A DNA stretch of 64,000 nucleotides from Phoronis australis. Lineage: Eukaryota > Phoronida > Phoronidae. Location: positions 243,383 to 307,382 of the forward strand of contig NMRA01000449.1 in NCBI GenBank assembly GCA_002633005.1, written 5' to 3'. The notes beneath the pieces are model-generated. The model was not told the DNA's origin. It did not search any database and saw only the letters and a list, made by a program, of their open reading frames with translations. Of the stretch, positions 39,801-50,600 are shown in pieces (positions within the stretch are counted from its first letter, which is position 1; the number at the start of each line of letters is the position of its first letter). A program made the position numbers and the translations under genes.

Positions 39801-42800
39801 CTGTACCCAAACCACACTCTTTTAAGTGTATTGAAATACGGATAACCAGTAGCCTCGTAGTCACAATGAACCCCCTCCCCTTTGTAAAAGTTGGCGGCAG
39901 AAATATTTTGGTTATGGATACAGGATGAAAAAAGTCAAGTGATGATCCGAGGTAGACGGGGGCATGGCCCGACGGAGCAAGTGATGATCTGAGAGGGGAA
40001 GCCCATAGTTTCACTAGGCCGTCTGCTCGGTGCAGTTACAATGAGCTTGTCCCGAGAAACCTTAGTACGACACTGATACATGTAGATGTGAGATGCTAAG
40101 GTCACCAAATCACAATGGGAAATAGATTAGGTCTGGAAGATTAAGTTACTGAAATATGTTCAGGGAATTTAGTAAGATACTCGCGCTTTTAGAGAATAGT
40201 TAGTGTTATAAAATAGATTCGTGGAGCTCTCATGAACTTTCGTGTTATTTGCATGCAGTTCCTGTAAAATTGCATTGCTGGAAATTGAAAATGCAATCGA
40301 AAAACACTGAAAATGTAACAGCAATTCTACGCCTGCAGTTACCCAAGCTAACTCCACATAGATAAACTCTTTCTGTTGTCGTAGACTCAACTGAGCAGTT
40401 TCTGGCCCTAAATTAAACGCTTTCGTAAGACATTTTATCACCCAAACTGGACCGTTTCGAAGAGAACTTAACGTCAAAAAGCTGCCTGTGAAAACATTGC
40501 AGGTACAGCTCCGTGTATGCGCAGTCAATTATTTTGCAATACGTTAAACCATGAATACGTCTTTCTGTGCCGTGTAAGAATGTACCACGGATTAAATTTA
40601 CACTGGTCCTCTTGAGACGAGACCACGCATTCATTTTGTGGTAGTTGAGATCAATGCTTGACAATCTCACGCACGGAGTGTCTACGACAGTCTCGTACTA
40701 CGTTATCTTGATGTCGCACACCGAAAATATTTAAAAAATACCACTCCTGTTTCATACTTTTGTTTTTTAATATTTTATTAATTCCAGCGGGGTTGTGACT
40801 GTTGACGTCAAATTGGAATTCCTTGACATCAACCAATGCACAGCGGAGTTCTTCGTCCCCAATGCTTTTAAGAATACCGCCCGCTGTGATTATGTAACCA
40901 CTTACGTAAGTTATTGCTTATGCATATTGTGTGGTGTATCGGATGTATTTTGGCTACTAATTCTTAACTGGCTGTGAAGCTGTGTGATGTATATCATTAC
41001 ATGTACTTGTATTTTTGTTGTTACAAATGAATGGGTCGAACTTAGGACATGCACGAATTGAACCTTTGAAAGCGGGTGTGTACAAGAGCCCTTTAAGAGC
41101 CTATGGAGTGCTTTCAATACCGTAGACTGTCAATGAATTGTTATTTAAATTAGTTTTACCTGTTTGAAAGATTTTCTAGACAGGTGCACGTGTGCCTATA
41201 GTGCAGTATAAAGTTGTTGCGTCGCTGTACTTTCAGTGTGTACCTCAAGAAGGAAAGAAAATGAGCCTGGGTGCTTACAGGTGTCACTGTAAACGAGGTC
41301 ATGAATTTCCGTTTGCAAATGACGCATGGTTCTTCGATGGCGCAGAACTGGAGGCAGAATGGAAGAAAAGGAAAAGAGGAGAATTTAATAAGTACGGAAA
41401 TCGAATTGTGCTTTAAGCGCACAAATAAGGCTGTAGTGTGAAACTATTTAATTGCAGTCTACTGAGCTGGCTCTAAAACGAAAATGGTCATAAGCTTTTT
41501 ATTTTAATAGCATTTCTTACCGCGGTGATAGAATTGTATATTCGTTACAAACAACAACATGGAAAACATCAAGCGACTCGAGAAAACGCTTTCATGCTTA
41601 ATGGGGTTGGCCAACACTCGAAAACGACTCGAAAACGGAAATTGAACATCATCATCACGGCAAGAAATATTGTGGGACTGGTTTGCCGGCTCACTAGACA
41701 ATAATTAAAGATCTGATAAGCACAGTGATTTATTAAATTATAAAGCTCTTTAAGCTAAAGAATTCAACACTGGCCGTTAAACAGTGGCCAAATGCTGCTT
41801 TAATCGGCCAATTCATATCTAGCTAATTCTCAAAAATATTTTTCGCAATTACCAGAATCGGCCCATACGAGATCGCTATACGATTTATACAGTTTCTAAT
41901 TTGATATTTTTGTCACACATTTATAAAAATTACAATGGAATTTTAAAAATCGTTAGTGGAAGAGAGGCTTGATGATATTCCTTAACTGATGAAACGGGTT
42001 TCTCTTTTATCGTCTGAAAGAAGAGTAGAAAAGTTTTTACGGCTATGGACACGTTCGTGACGTAAGTGCTCCTCTTGACACACCGGCAGATTTTATATGT
42101 GTGGACGTTGTTTCACAAGCGCCACCTTTTGAATTTCAAACTGCCGTTGCCACTTCATATTGCATCAGCTACAGTGTACGCGTGCATTATTTCATGCTGC
42201 TGCACGGCGTACTTTCAGTGAAGAAGTTTAAAGAATAATTATCGACTACGTATTGCTCAATCACCTATTCTGATACCGGTTTCCTAAACTGAAGCTTAGG
42301 GCCTCGAGCGTTCTTGGAAGAACGAGCATGGGTATGCGGAACACTAACGTTTGCCATGTCACTGCAGTGATGAACAAATTAAAAATTTTGAAACTTCATA
42401 AACTTTTATTTGAGTGTATTTGGGATTTGAAGTGGATTGAAAGGTCTCTAGTTCAAATCCCATCTGATTCAAATGGAGTTCAGATTAAAAATTCCGAAAA
42501 CATACCCTTCGCTGAACACCGTGCGTTTATCTCGCATGCCCGTGCTCGTTCTTCTTAAAACGCTGTAACACCTGAAGATGGACGGAGAAATGCTGACCGA
42601 AACGTCCTGAAGACATTAATAGGCTGAAATTTGGTGTAAATATACCAGTAAATATTAGTCACCCATGCTGGTCTCAGGTATCCCGTAGGACTACAATGTC
42701 ACATGTATAACTATTTTTTTCAGATATGACCAAATGAAGTGTCGCACAGCCTCAGCTGATGTCGTGTTTTCTAGTATAACTACTGTGACTATAGCTGTAA

Positions 42801-42832
42801 CTCTGACTTTTGAAATGAAGGCATTCCTGTGA
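27825..42832 (+). CDS. Gene B: double Cache-EGF protein, tandem paralog of gene A
   Basis: Coding exons: 27825-28759, 31361-31487, 32070-32235, 33139-33194, 35894-36175, 37189-37393, 38457-38661, 39097-39282, 40788-40905, 41237-41391, 42724-42832; 847 aa. The first in-frame ATG after the upstream stop opens a signal peptide (MKTFVLLLFIVASKTSC). Module 1 runs to about residue 409 (GPFDW start, FRNRTCLLTLHN, TQPYFDC, YECVCRPGY) and carries six N-glycosylation sequons. The linker has RKRR (443-446) and RRRR (467-470). Module 2 spans about 480-812 (GDPDVGSYLKTDWFRKAKMRW, PHFVCNDFVRDW, LDINQC, YRCHCKRGH). A short hydrophobic tail ends the protein. Exons of 127, 166, 118 and 155 bp match gene A exactly in length. 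Compared with gene A, the linker is shorter and one extra intron splits module 2. No seven-helix domain is present. Confidence 0.85.
30060..30190 (-). mobile_element. tRNA-derived SINE-like fragment, gene B intron 1
   Basis: On the minus strand, an A-box-like TGGCCTATTAT (30165-30175) is followed 34 bp later by a B-box-like GTTCGAGTAC (30121-30130), the spacing of a tRNA-derived pol III promoter. Both boxes deviate from consensus at one position and no cloverleaf closes, so this is a SINE head rather than a tRNA gene. Confidence 0.5.
32373..32485 (-). mobile_element. tRNA-derived SINE, gene B intron 3
   Basis: On the minus strand, TGGTGTAGCGG (32461-32471) fits the pol III A-box consensus perfectly, and GTTCGACCC (32419-32427) fits the B-box perfectly at tRNA-like spacing. 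The acceptor stem does not close, so it is not a functional tRNA. The tail carries a perfect palindrome, GTTATCTCACTAGTGAGATAAC type, at 32373-32395. Confidence 0.75.
34190..34390 (-). repeat. Dispersed ~320-bp repeat, diverged reverse copy
   Basis: Reverse complement shares ATTCAAGATGAAATCTCAAAA and flanking blocks with 26030-26370. It abuts the THAP element to its right. Confidence 0.5.
34455..35697 (-). mobile_element. DNA transposon remnant with ~165-bp inverted ends and a THAP domain fossil
   Basis: The left end (34455-34626) and the reverse complement of the right end (35533-35697) match over about 165 bp, for example GAGAAGGCAA, TTTAGTAAAAATGCG and TTCAGTTAA in the same order. Between them, the minus strand at 35156-35413 reads MPLHRFSTFRRTWLVRVKN and YRVCGKHFLPSDYERL, the HRFP/W and C-x2-H...DY part of a THAP zinc finger. 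The usual continuation (LIPGIAPSPP, like the AVPS/T block) is in a neighbouring frame, so the domain is frameshifted. The first zinc-binding cysteines are not clear. A P-element/THAP9-like or other THAP-bearing transposon is likely; no catalytic core remains. It sits in intron 4 of gene B. Confidence 0.75.
35376..35440. mobile_element. Very short CCATAGAYTATAG palindromic insertion nested in the THAP element
   Basis: A ~51-bp palindromic unit runs from CATAGACTATAG to CTATAATCTATGG and is flanked by a direct 7-bp repeat, TGTTGAC, at 35376-35382 and 35434-35440. The ends match those of the larger insertion at 55307-55665. Confidence 0.6.
42312..42556. repeat. 25-bp inverted repeats 190 bp apart, gene B last intron
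   Basis: GAAGAACGAGCATGGGTATG at about 42316 and the reverse complement of CATGCCCGTGCTCGTTCTTC at about 42535 match with two differences. A CTGAAGA...GAAACGTC motif follows at 42573-42612, a combination reminiscent of Penelope-like element ends. Confidence 0.5.
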
Positions 42833-42888
42833 TGGGGAACGTTTGTCCATTCCTAAATTGATGTCCACGGGCTTAATGTGCCTTAGAC

Positions 42889-42894
42889 AATAAA
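42889..42894 (+). promoter_or_regulatory. Polyadenylation signal of gene B
   Basis: AATAAA lies 56 bp after the gene B stop codon and is followed by T/G-rich sequence. This implies a very short 3' UTR. Confidence 0.6.
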
Positions 42895-43164
42895 GGATTC
42901 AGCACTCTGATTGATTTGTGTTCGACACATGTTCCTTAAAAAGTATGATGTGACCTGCGTCTCTCAGCTCTGTGTACAGAGATGAAAATGAGACTAGATC
43001 TGGGTGATAATATGTCATTTATTATGATTCCTGTGGAAGAATACAATACGTATACATTAATTCTTCTCCTATAGTTAACACACAATATGACCGACACTGA
43101 GGGAAGTTCTATTTTATTAAATTTCTCCACAAGCATAAAGATTTAAAACATTTTAGTATATCAT

Positions 43165-43575
43165 CAGCTTACTCTGTAGGTCTACTGTGACATGTAGATG
43201 TCAGAAAGTTAGTAGCCCTATATCATTGTGTTACTTTGTACTGTGTACATGAAGATGTCACAATGCTAGTCTATCATTGGCTTACTCTGTACTGTGTACA
43301 TGTAGATGCCATAATGTTACATGGACGGCGCACCATATAGGGGGCTGGGGGGCTATAGTCCCCACTTTTTTCAGTGGTACGCCGCACCTGGTCTATAGGC
43401 GGTGCACCACAGGGGGGGCTGAGGGGGCTAGTTAGCCCCCCACTTTTTTCAGTGCTGTGCCGCCCATGTGTTAGTCTTTTAGCTTACTCTGTACTGCCGT
43501 GTACTGTGTACATGAAGATGTCACAATATTAGTCTATCCATAGCTTACTCTGTACTGTACTCACAAAACGGCATT
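43165..43575. repeat. CTTACTCTGTACTGTGTACATG minisatellite-like run
   Basis: Irregular units built on CTTACTCTGTACTGTGTACA and GATGTCACAATGTTAGTC recur about five times with a 55-65 bp period. The run is split at 43321-43469 by two head-to-tail short palindromic elements. Confidence 0.7.
43321..43469. mobile_element. Short palindromic elements, copies 2 and 3 (tandem pair)
   Basis: Each ~72-bp unit runs from about ATGGGCGGCGCACCA through a G-rich/C-rich dyad and CACTTTTTTCAGTG to GCGCCGCCCATG. The ends are inverted repeats of each other (CATGGGCGGCGCA). They interrupt a minisatellite, which marks them as insertions. Confidence 0.7.
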
Positions 43576-45081
43576 GTGTACATGCAATTTCTACCACTTG
43601 CAGCAAGTCAATCAGCGTTATAAGATTAGAAAAATAACAATGTTTTGCAATTATTTTTGTACAAAATATTTGGAGAATTACTGTACAATACAGTATTATA
43701 TAAAATGATAAATTACGTCAGCATACTTTGTTACGTTCTGTTTAAAGTCCCTATAAAATGAGCCAACTGCCTTTTAGATATGTTAAATACATGTACTTTT
43801 GTGCAACAGATCTTTGTTTCGTTTTATTCCACACAACCACTAACTAATTACTACGCATTTTGTGCCCCCCATATTATGTGCCCCCATCAGAAACCCCTTT
43901 TATTCTCTTGACGAATCACAGTAGACTGGCCTATTGACATCATCGTTGAGAACGAGCAACACATTACCGCGCTAACCACAACCTGTAGTGAGCACCTGAT
44001 CGGCTGCTGGGACAGTAAAAAACAAAGTAGTTTTGCTCAAGGAACGTCACCAATTAGAAACATCGCCGACGTTAGGCATCAATGTCGACTGATAATGCAA
44101 TATTACTAAGCAAAACAATGGTGTCAGGCAAAGCACCCTTCGAACCGAACAGCGGCGTAGATCTCGGATAGGGTCTGCCATCGATTCACTCACGACCCAC
44201 GACGAACCAATTTTCGAAGTATTTGCACCCACGTAAAAGGTCCTACAACAGCTACGTTTCGTACTGAATCTGACAACGGCAAACTTACCGAACTCTGTGG
44301 TGGAAAAAATACTTATTTTTCACGTAAGATGTCTTGATTATCCACTAACAATATCCTCGGCAATAAATCACCGCGACATGGTCGGTACCATTTTATGCGA
44401 TCGTGGCTCAGAAATGTCGTCAATTAACGGTGTGGGTGAATGTAGCCTACGTCTCTTTTTTATCGCAAAAAAACAAACGTAAAGATGACAACCCTTGGCT
44501 GTTACTTGCCAAACGACGGTCACAACTTGTCTTGCATCAGAATGAAAGTAAGTCGACAACAAATTCTCAAGCCCTCTTTTCTGGGACAGCACGCGCGACA
44601 TATATATGAGTCATCTGTCACTCACGTGTTGCAGGCAATGTATCACGTACTCCAGCGGTGAGAACGTAGAGGTGCACACCTCCCAAGTCGCGGCCGTTCT
44701 AAATAAAATATAATATTGCACTGGCTTGGCTCGATTAAGTGCTTGGGTGTTGCATATACTCGAATGCACGTGACCATAAGATGAGCGCTGATTCAACTTG
44801 AGTTTTGTGGCACATTCTTTGAAATCTAACATCTCGACGAAAACTGCACACCGAAAATAGTACCGGTAGATATCAGACTGGAGCTAGGCCAAAATGGCCG
44901 CGAATGGGGATTGGTCAGCGAGGTTGGAATTTTATATTATATATGGGAGAACAAAATCACGGTTTCCGCCCTCCGAATCGGAGATCTCTCGACCACTGTA
45001 ATCACTGTCTGCCGTTACGGGTGTCAAGAAGCAAACCTGTGGAGGTTGTGCTGAAATGCCGAACGGCACTCTGGGACATGA

Positions 45082-45224
45082 GACGGGCGCACCATTGGGG
45101 GCTGGGGGCTTAAGTTAGCTCCCACTTTCTTCAGTGCTGCGCCGCCCATGGTCTTGGGTGGCTCACCACAAGGGGGCTTGGGGCCCAAAAGCCCCCCACT
45201 TTTTTCAGTGCTGCGCCGCCCATG
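45082..45224. mobile_element. Short palindromic elements, copies 4 and 5 (tandem pair)
   Basis: This pair has the same organisation as 43321-43469 and ends twice in CAGTGCTGCGCCGCCCATG. The pairing at two independent loci suggests that the dimer is the mobile or amplified unit. Confidence 0.7.
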
Positions 45225-47513
45225 TGGGAACATTTCGTATTGAACACTAGACTTTCTGGTGAACACTGAGAGGGCATGGTGCCGGGGGCGGATCCAGGAT
45301 TTTGAGTTGAGGGGGGCAGGGCAGATTACTAGCCAGGATTTTGCCCGTCAGACATGTGAACTGCCAAATGGAATCTGGGAGAATTTTAGGGGGGTCATGG
45401 TCCCCTTGCCCAAAGGGGACCCTTGCCCCCCAAATTAAGTCGCCAATGGGTCAGTGGTCTCCGTGGCTGCTTGTGAGTGACCGTAAGTGTCTTTTGAGTG
45501 TAGCCTGTTGGGTAAGTTCTAGTTTGGTGTTAATTTTTAGTTACACTCAACCTAGCTACTGGGTTACACTGGTGTCGGTAACTCCGCGGTATATCACCAC
45601 AGCCTTTACACTAAATATCTTCGATGTTGAAACAAACACCGGTGTTACACTAATACCCCTGCAATCACTACTTGTAGTGACCGGTTGCTTTGAGTGCAGA
45701 ACGCAACCCAGCCTTTCATTTGTAGACTGATCGTAGCAATCATAGCTAAAAAAAATGTTCAAATGATTTTGAAAACAACAGCGCTTTTGAGATTTCATCT
45801 TTTAAGAAAATGCTCATATCGGCCGAAATTTCGCAATGTGACGAAGCAGCAGCAGATTCAATAGGTATAACGGTTTAAAATATCAAATTCTATAGGTTTT
45901 CTACCTCCAGAAAATGTATGTTTTTACTTAGTTGTTTATAGATATTTGATTGAATGCATAGATTTGCGTATAAGGTAACACGTTTTCAAGTTTTCATGCT
46001 ACTTTTAGAGTTGTTGACAGTTGCAGACCGTTGTTTCAGGAAATTGGGAAAGTCGGTTTTTTCTGTTAATAACTCAAAACCGGGCTCAGTTGGGTTCTTT
46101 TAAAAATGTACGGTGCTCTAATTAAGGACCCCGAGTTCACTGAAATCTTGAGCACCAATACAACCTCTTGCTCTAGGCACCAACGGCGGCTCAGTGCTGT
46201 TTGTTATGCCTGTCGAGAACGTTTGCCATGGTCTTTAGGATATCAATATACTCAGTGTGAATATAGCGCTGCCATAGGCCTACGTTTCACTTTATTAACG
46301 CTAATCGTATATGTTGAGTTTATTAGTTTAACAAGACTTCATATTTAAGCACTCTGTCGAGATGTAGGCTTATAGGTGTACTTACCTGGAGTTCCGCTTT
46401 TCAAGAGTTAATTCCAAGATAGCCTACTTTATTGTAAATTAAAAACGATGTTTTTAACCACACTCAAGCTAGGCCTTTTTGCCTTTCCAAAACAACGTCA
46501 TTGTGTTTTATTTCAAGTTGGAATTTTAGTGCCGCATGTTTACAGCTGTGGCAGTTGGAACTAACCAGCCGCGACAAACAAACTTCATGAACTGGTCTGA
46601 GGCGGAATAACCAACTACCTGTATCAGTGGATCCCCATATGCCTCCTTTTCTATGTCAGAAATTCGAACAACATGAGACTAGTTTTGCAACCTGATCGGA
46701 GGCACAAATAAAAGGATCACACACTGTTTATTGTCACATGAACAGCAACGGCCTCCTTTGGAATGGCACATATGCTAGATATTAATAAGTCTGTGTTTTT
46801 ATCATCAATCTTGTGGCTTAGTTCAGTATGGAGGTTTGAAACTCTTTGTTTGGCTGAGCTAGTACATTAATTTCTAACTTGATTTTCACTGGTCCTTTCT
46901 TAGGCCTCAATGAAGTTGTCTTGGCACTAGTCATGATCCTGTGCACCGGGATCCCATCAGCATCGACGGACTTGTAAAACCAATCGCAAGAGAACTTGTG
47001 TAGTGTACTTATCCCCACTATCGGGGCATGAATTTGGAAAAAAGGCCTTCCGGCGGTCAGAGAGACCCCATCCCTGAAGTTACCCACCGCAATCCAAGGA
47101 AACCGTTTTAATGCATTTGCTTAAACGAGTTTTGCAAGCATAACCACAGCACCATATGCCGATATATTTTGTGATCAGCCTGAGTTTCGCCCCACCGCCG
47201 GACTGGTTGAAAACGGAAATGGAATTATCGTACATTCCGATCCCACAGCATCCCCGTGATAGCATATTTCCGTTACCAACTCAAGCCACAAGCAACTGAT
47301 GCGTACATGTAACATTTCACAATATTGTCACGCCGGTTCATAAAGTCGACGGAGAACGCAGGGTTTTTAGCACGGTCGGACCACGGCGACCAGCTGAGTG
47401 GTGATGTGGTTTTTGATGACGGTAGTCTTGGTAACCTGAAATCATCACGTTAAGGGGATGAGATTGGTTTTATAAGAGTTGATAATCTAATTCGATCTCT
47501 GTTGTAGATAATT

Positions 47514-47562
47514 AAACCACAGATTAAATATGTCCTACTACTAGTATTTAATCTATGGTTAT
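47514..47562. repeat. Hairpin-forming inverted repeat
   Basis: AACCACAGATTAAATA and its near-perfect reverse complement TATTTAATCTATGGTT are separated by about 14 bp. The arm resembles the CCATAGAYTATAG termini found at 35382 and 55307. Confidence 0.6.
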
Positions 47563-47669
47563 AATCTATAGTAAACCGATCACATACGGTCTCTGATTTC
47601 ATGCAGGTCAAGACCTTCAGGTGGCGCTGATCAGGATTTGGCTAATAACTATCATTACCGCGGTACATC

Positions 47670-50600
47670 ATGGCGGCCTCCATGCTCAGAGCAACTTGTA
47701 AACTAAACAACTATTATGCCGACTATCATGCGTATAAGTGTCTTAGACGACTGTTGTCTTCAAGCAATGGTGATTTGTTAGTAAGTATGTCGTCGTTACT
47801 TCTGTGAGGCTGAAAGTTCCACGTACTCGGGGATCATAACCCTGCGCGTTTTCTGCCGGACACACTTTAATCTCATTACAGTCAAGTGACCTAATTATCG
47901 GACGTTTTGGCACATTTTGCATTATATTTAATTGAAAATACTACGGATTGTTGTAAATTCTTTGCTGAAATAAAGACTTACCTTTCTAGAATTGTTGTGT
48001 TACTATATCTTGTCACCGAAAGCCACATTTATGTTCCGACTGAACTTTAAAAAACACAACAAGCAAACCTTCGGAGAACCTAAATATCGGACACCATGTT
48101 TCCCCATATGCCACACCGCGGAAAACTGACTAACCACGTAATGGCCGCGGGCACCTTGTAGCCAAATTTCAGCTCGAGTGTTTTGACATATATGCTGCTA
48201 GAACACAGGTCCATTCGCAACAAAATTATCCATAAAATGAAATCTGATGACGGCGCCAAGTCATTTCGATGAATTAGTGCAGACGACTAAAGCACGTGCA
48301 AACTCACTGCAGTTTTTATTATCACTTTGGCTTCTTGATATGACACCCGCACGTGCGCGGTCGGGGTTTGACTTGAGTTTAAAAACAAATAAAAAAATGG
48401 AACAGTAACATATTGTCAGTTCAATGAGAAAGTTTCATTGTGGAAAAAGATTTTATTTTCAACTTTTATAACCGATTTATGCGATCGTCCATTTTAGGCC
48501 GACTTGGGGGTCTAAATTGCACCCTCTCTCGGTGAAATCAAAACGAGGCAACGCTGTAAAAAACGAGACGGTGCCGGACATTGAATGCATTACAACGGAA
48601 CAACAATTAGTGTCATTTAATTCTCAGATTATGCTTCAAGTAAGATTTTTTGAAATGTCCGATATTTAGATTCCGTCCGATAATTAGGTACACCATGTGT
48701 CCTTCATACTAGCTTGCATGGATGGTCCACACATGGACCACAGGTACACAAACTGCAGGCACTCTCATCAGCCGCCTGCCGTTGTGTACAAGAGAAATCC
48801 AATATGGTCACCAAGCAAGCGAGTTCTTGCTGTTAGAATTAACGAAACAGTTAAAAATGCACTTCAAATCCATAATTGCAAGTGATGTGAACCTGGTGTT
48901 CTGTGACTGTGTGGGCGTCATGCGGTGCTGTCTTTCTTCTTCTTCTTTTTCGGCACTGGTCAGATATAGCGGTTCGTGATTTAGAGAACCAAGCAGTCAC
49001 TAAATAACGGGCCCGTTAATTAGTCAAAATTAGTGGATAAAACTGGTTTTCAAAATCACGAACTGCTATATCCGACCAGTGCCTTCTTCTTTAGTCCATC
49101 AAGCTATTCCAGTTCTAGGAAAGAATGTCTTTTCCTGTAATATGTCCTATTTATTAGAAGGTTTTAAATAGATCGCCTTCTGGTACTGATGCCAGAGAGA
49201 GCAGGATCAGCAACAGGAGTACCAGTAACATCAGAGTTGATGATCACTGACTTTTACCATACTTTTAAAACATTTTCAGCATACAAATTTTGCATCTGTG
49301 AATGAGGGTGGGCCAGTTTAAAGTTTCTAACATTGATTCAATAGAGGATAGGCAATTGACCTATCGCAAGCTCCGCCCCCTTGCAAAAAGTCACGTGACA
49401 CCCAACAAACAAACAAGATGTCAGAGGCAAATACACTGTCGCTAAACGAAGTTCCTGGTGGAATCGATGAGTGTTTTTGCACATTCCGACAAACCTTCAA
49501 CAAAGAGAATCCTACGTTCTTGATGTGGGAATTTGCAAAGGTGATGATGAAAAAATAAGTGTTCGACGAAAAACAAGTTATAGCTCCAAGGCTCCAGAAT
49601 TGAGAAGTTATTTGAAGTTATTTAAGAAATTTGATCCCATACTAACAAAGGTAAACATTTAAATTAATAACAGTCGCTTTCAGGAAAAGGTGGGCAAGTT
49701 TTGGCAAAATTTGTTTGGCTTCATCAGGTTAATGGCAAAAACACTTAGGAAACCTTTGTGGATGTTTTGACGAGAAGAAATTGATGAGACTTTTTGAAAA
49801 ATAATAGTGCAAATCTCAAGTCCAGCTTGAATGGCTTACTGAGGGTCTGAAGTCTCCAGTTTTGAAAATGGCTTTAGACTTGTGAGTGACTCATCAAAGG
49901 TTGCTAATAGTATTGTACTGCATACATTTCAGTCCAAAAAGGTGAGGTTTGCTGACTGCCCAGACCGGGTATTCTCAGGTATTCAGCCAACAGGAGTTCC
50001 ACATATTGGTAATTACCTTGGAGCTATCAAGCCCTGGGCAGAGCTCCAGCACAGACATGAAGACATCGTGTACAGTGTTGTCAATATGCACTCTGTTACA
50101 GTACCACAGGACCCTGACATCTTGAGGTATGTCACACAAAACAACAGAACCAATAACTTTGAATTGACAGCATTCACAATTTCTTTGGTCTATTTGTTTC
50201 TTGAGATCCATGGATGACCCAAGCAATTTTTGTGCAGTGAAAAAACTGTGTTGACAGTACAACACATTGGCTTAGACCATGGACTGTAGCTTTTTGAGGC
50301 GCGAACCCTATTTATTGCAGCCATTTGGGCATCTGGAGCCTGATGTGGTGTGAATGTATTAAAGGCCTGTATGAATGTATTATGGTAGCCATTCCTAGTG
50401 CTAATGAGACATTCCTTGTTAATAAGATTTTTAAAAATTTTGAATGTTCCTTATGTTTTCTTTATAGTATGTTGTCTTGTCTAAGGGTTCATGTAAACAA
50501 AGAGGTAGGTGCCTCAAATGCAGATGAGCTCACTTCACAGTTCACATCTGCAACAAAATGTACTGTGAGGATTTTGCCATGGAGTTGAAATTCTTTGAGT

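Larger units (their letters stand above)
42900..47669. other. Intergenic region between gene B and WARS2
   Basis: No supported coding exon. It contains a minisatellite-like run (43165-43560) interrupted by two short palindromic elements, a second pair of those elements at 45082-45224, a fragment of the dispersed ~320-bp repeat near 45765-45830, and a 16-bp-stem hairpin at 47514-47562. Minus-strand frames at 46818-47265 are open for 60-90 codons but match no family known to me. Confidence 0.55.

Noticed and set aside
46818-47265. Two adjoining minus-strand open frames (89 and 61 codons) as an unknown gene
   Set aside because: They are in different frames, no convincing splice pair joins them, and no domain is recognisable. 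They may be an old insertion.
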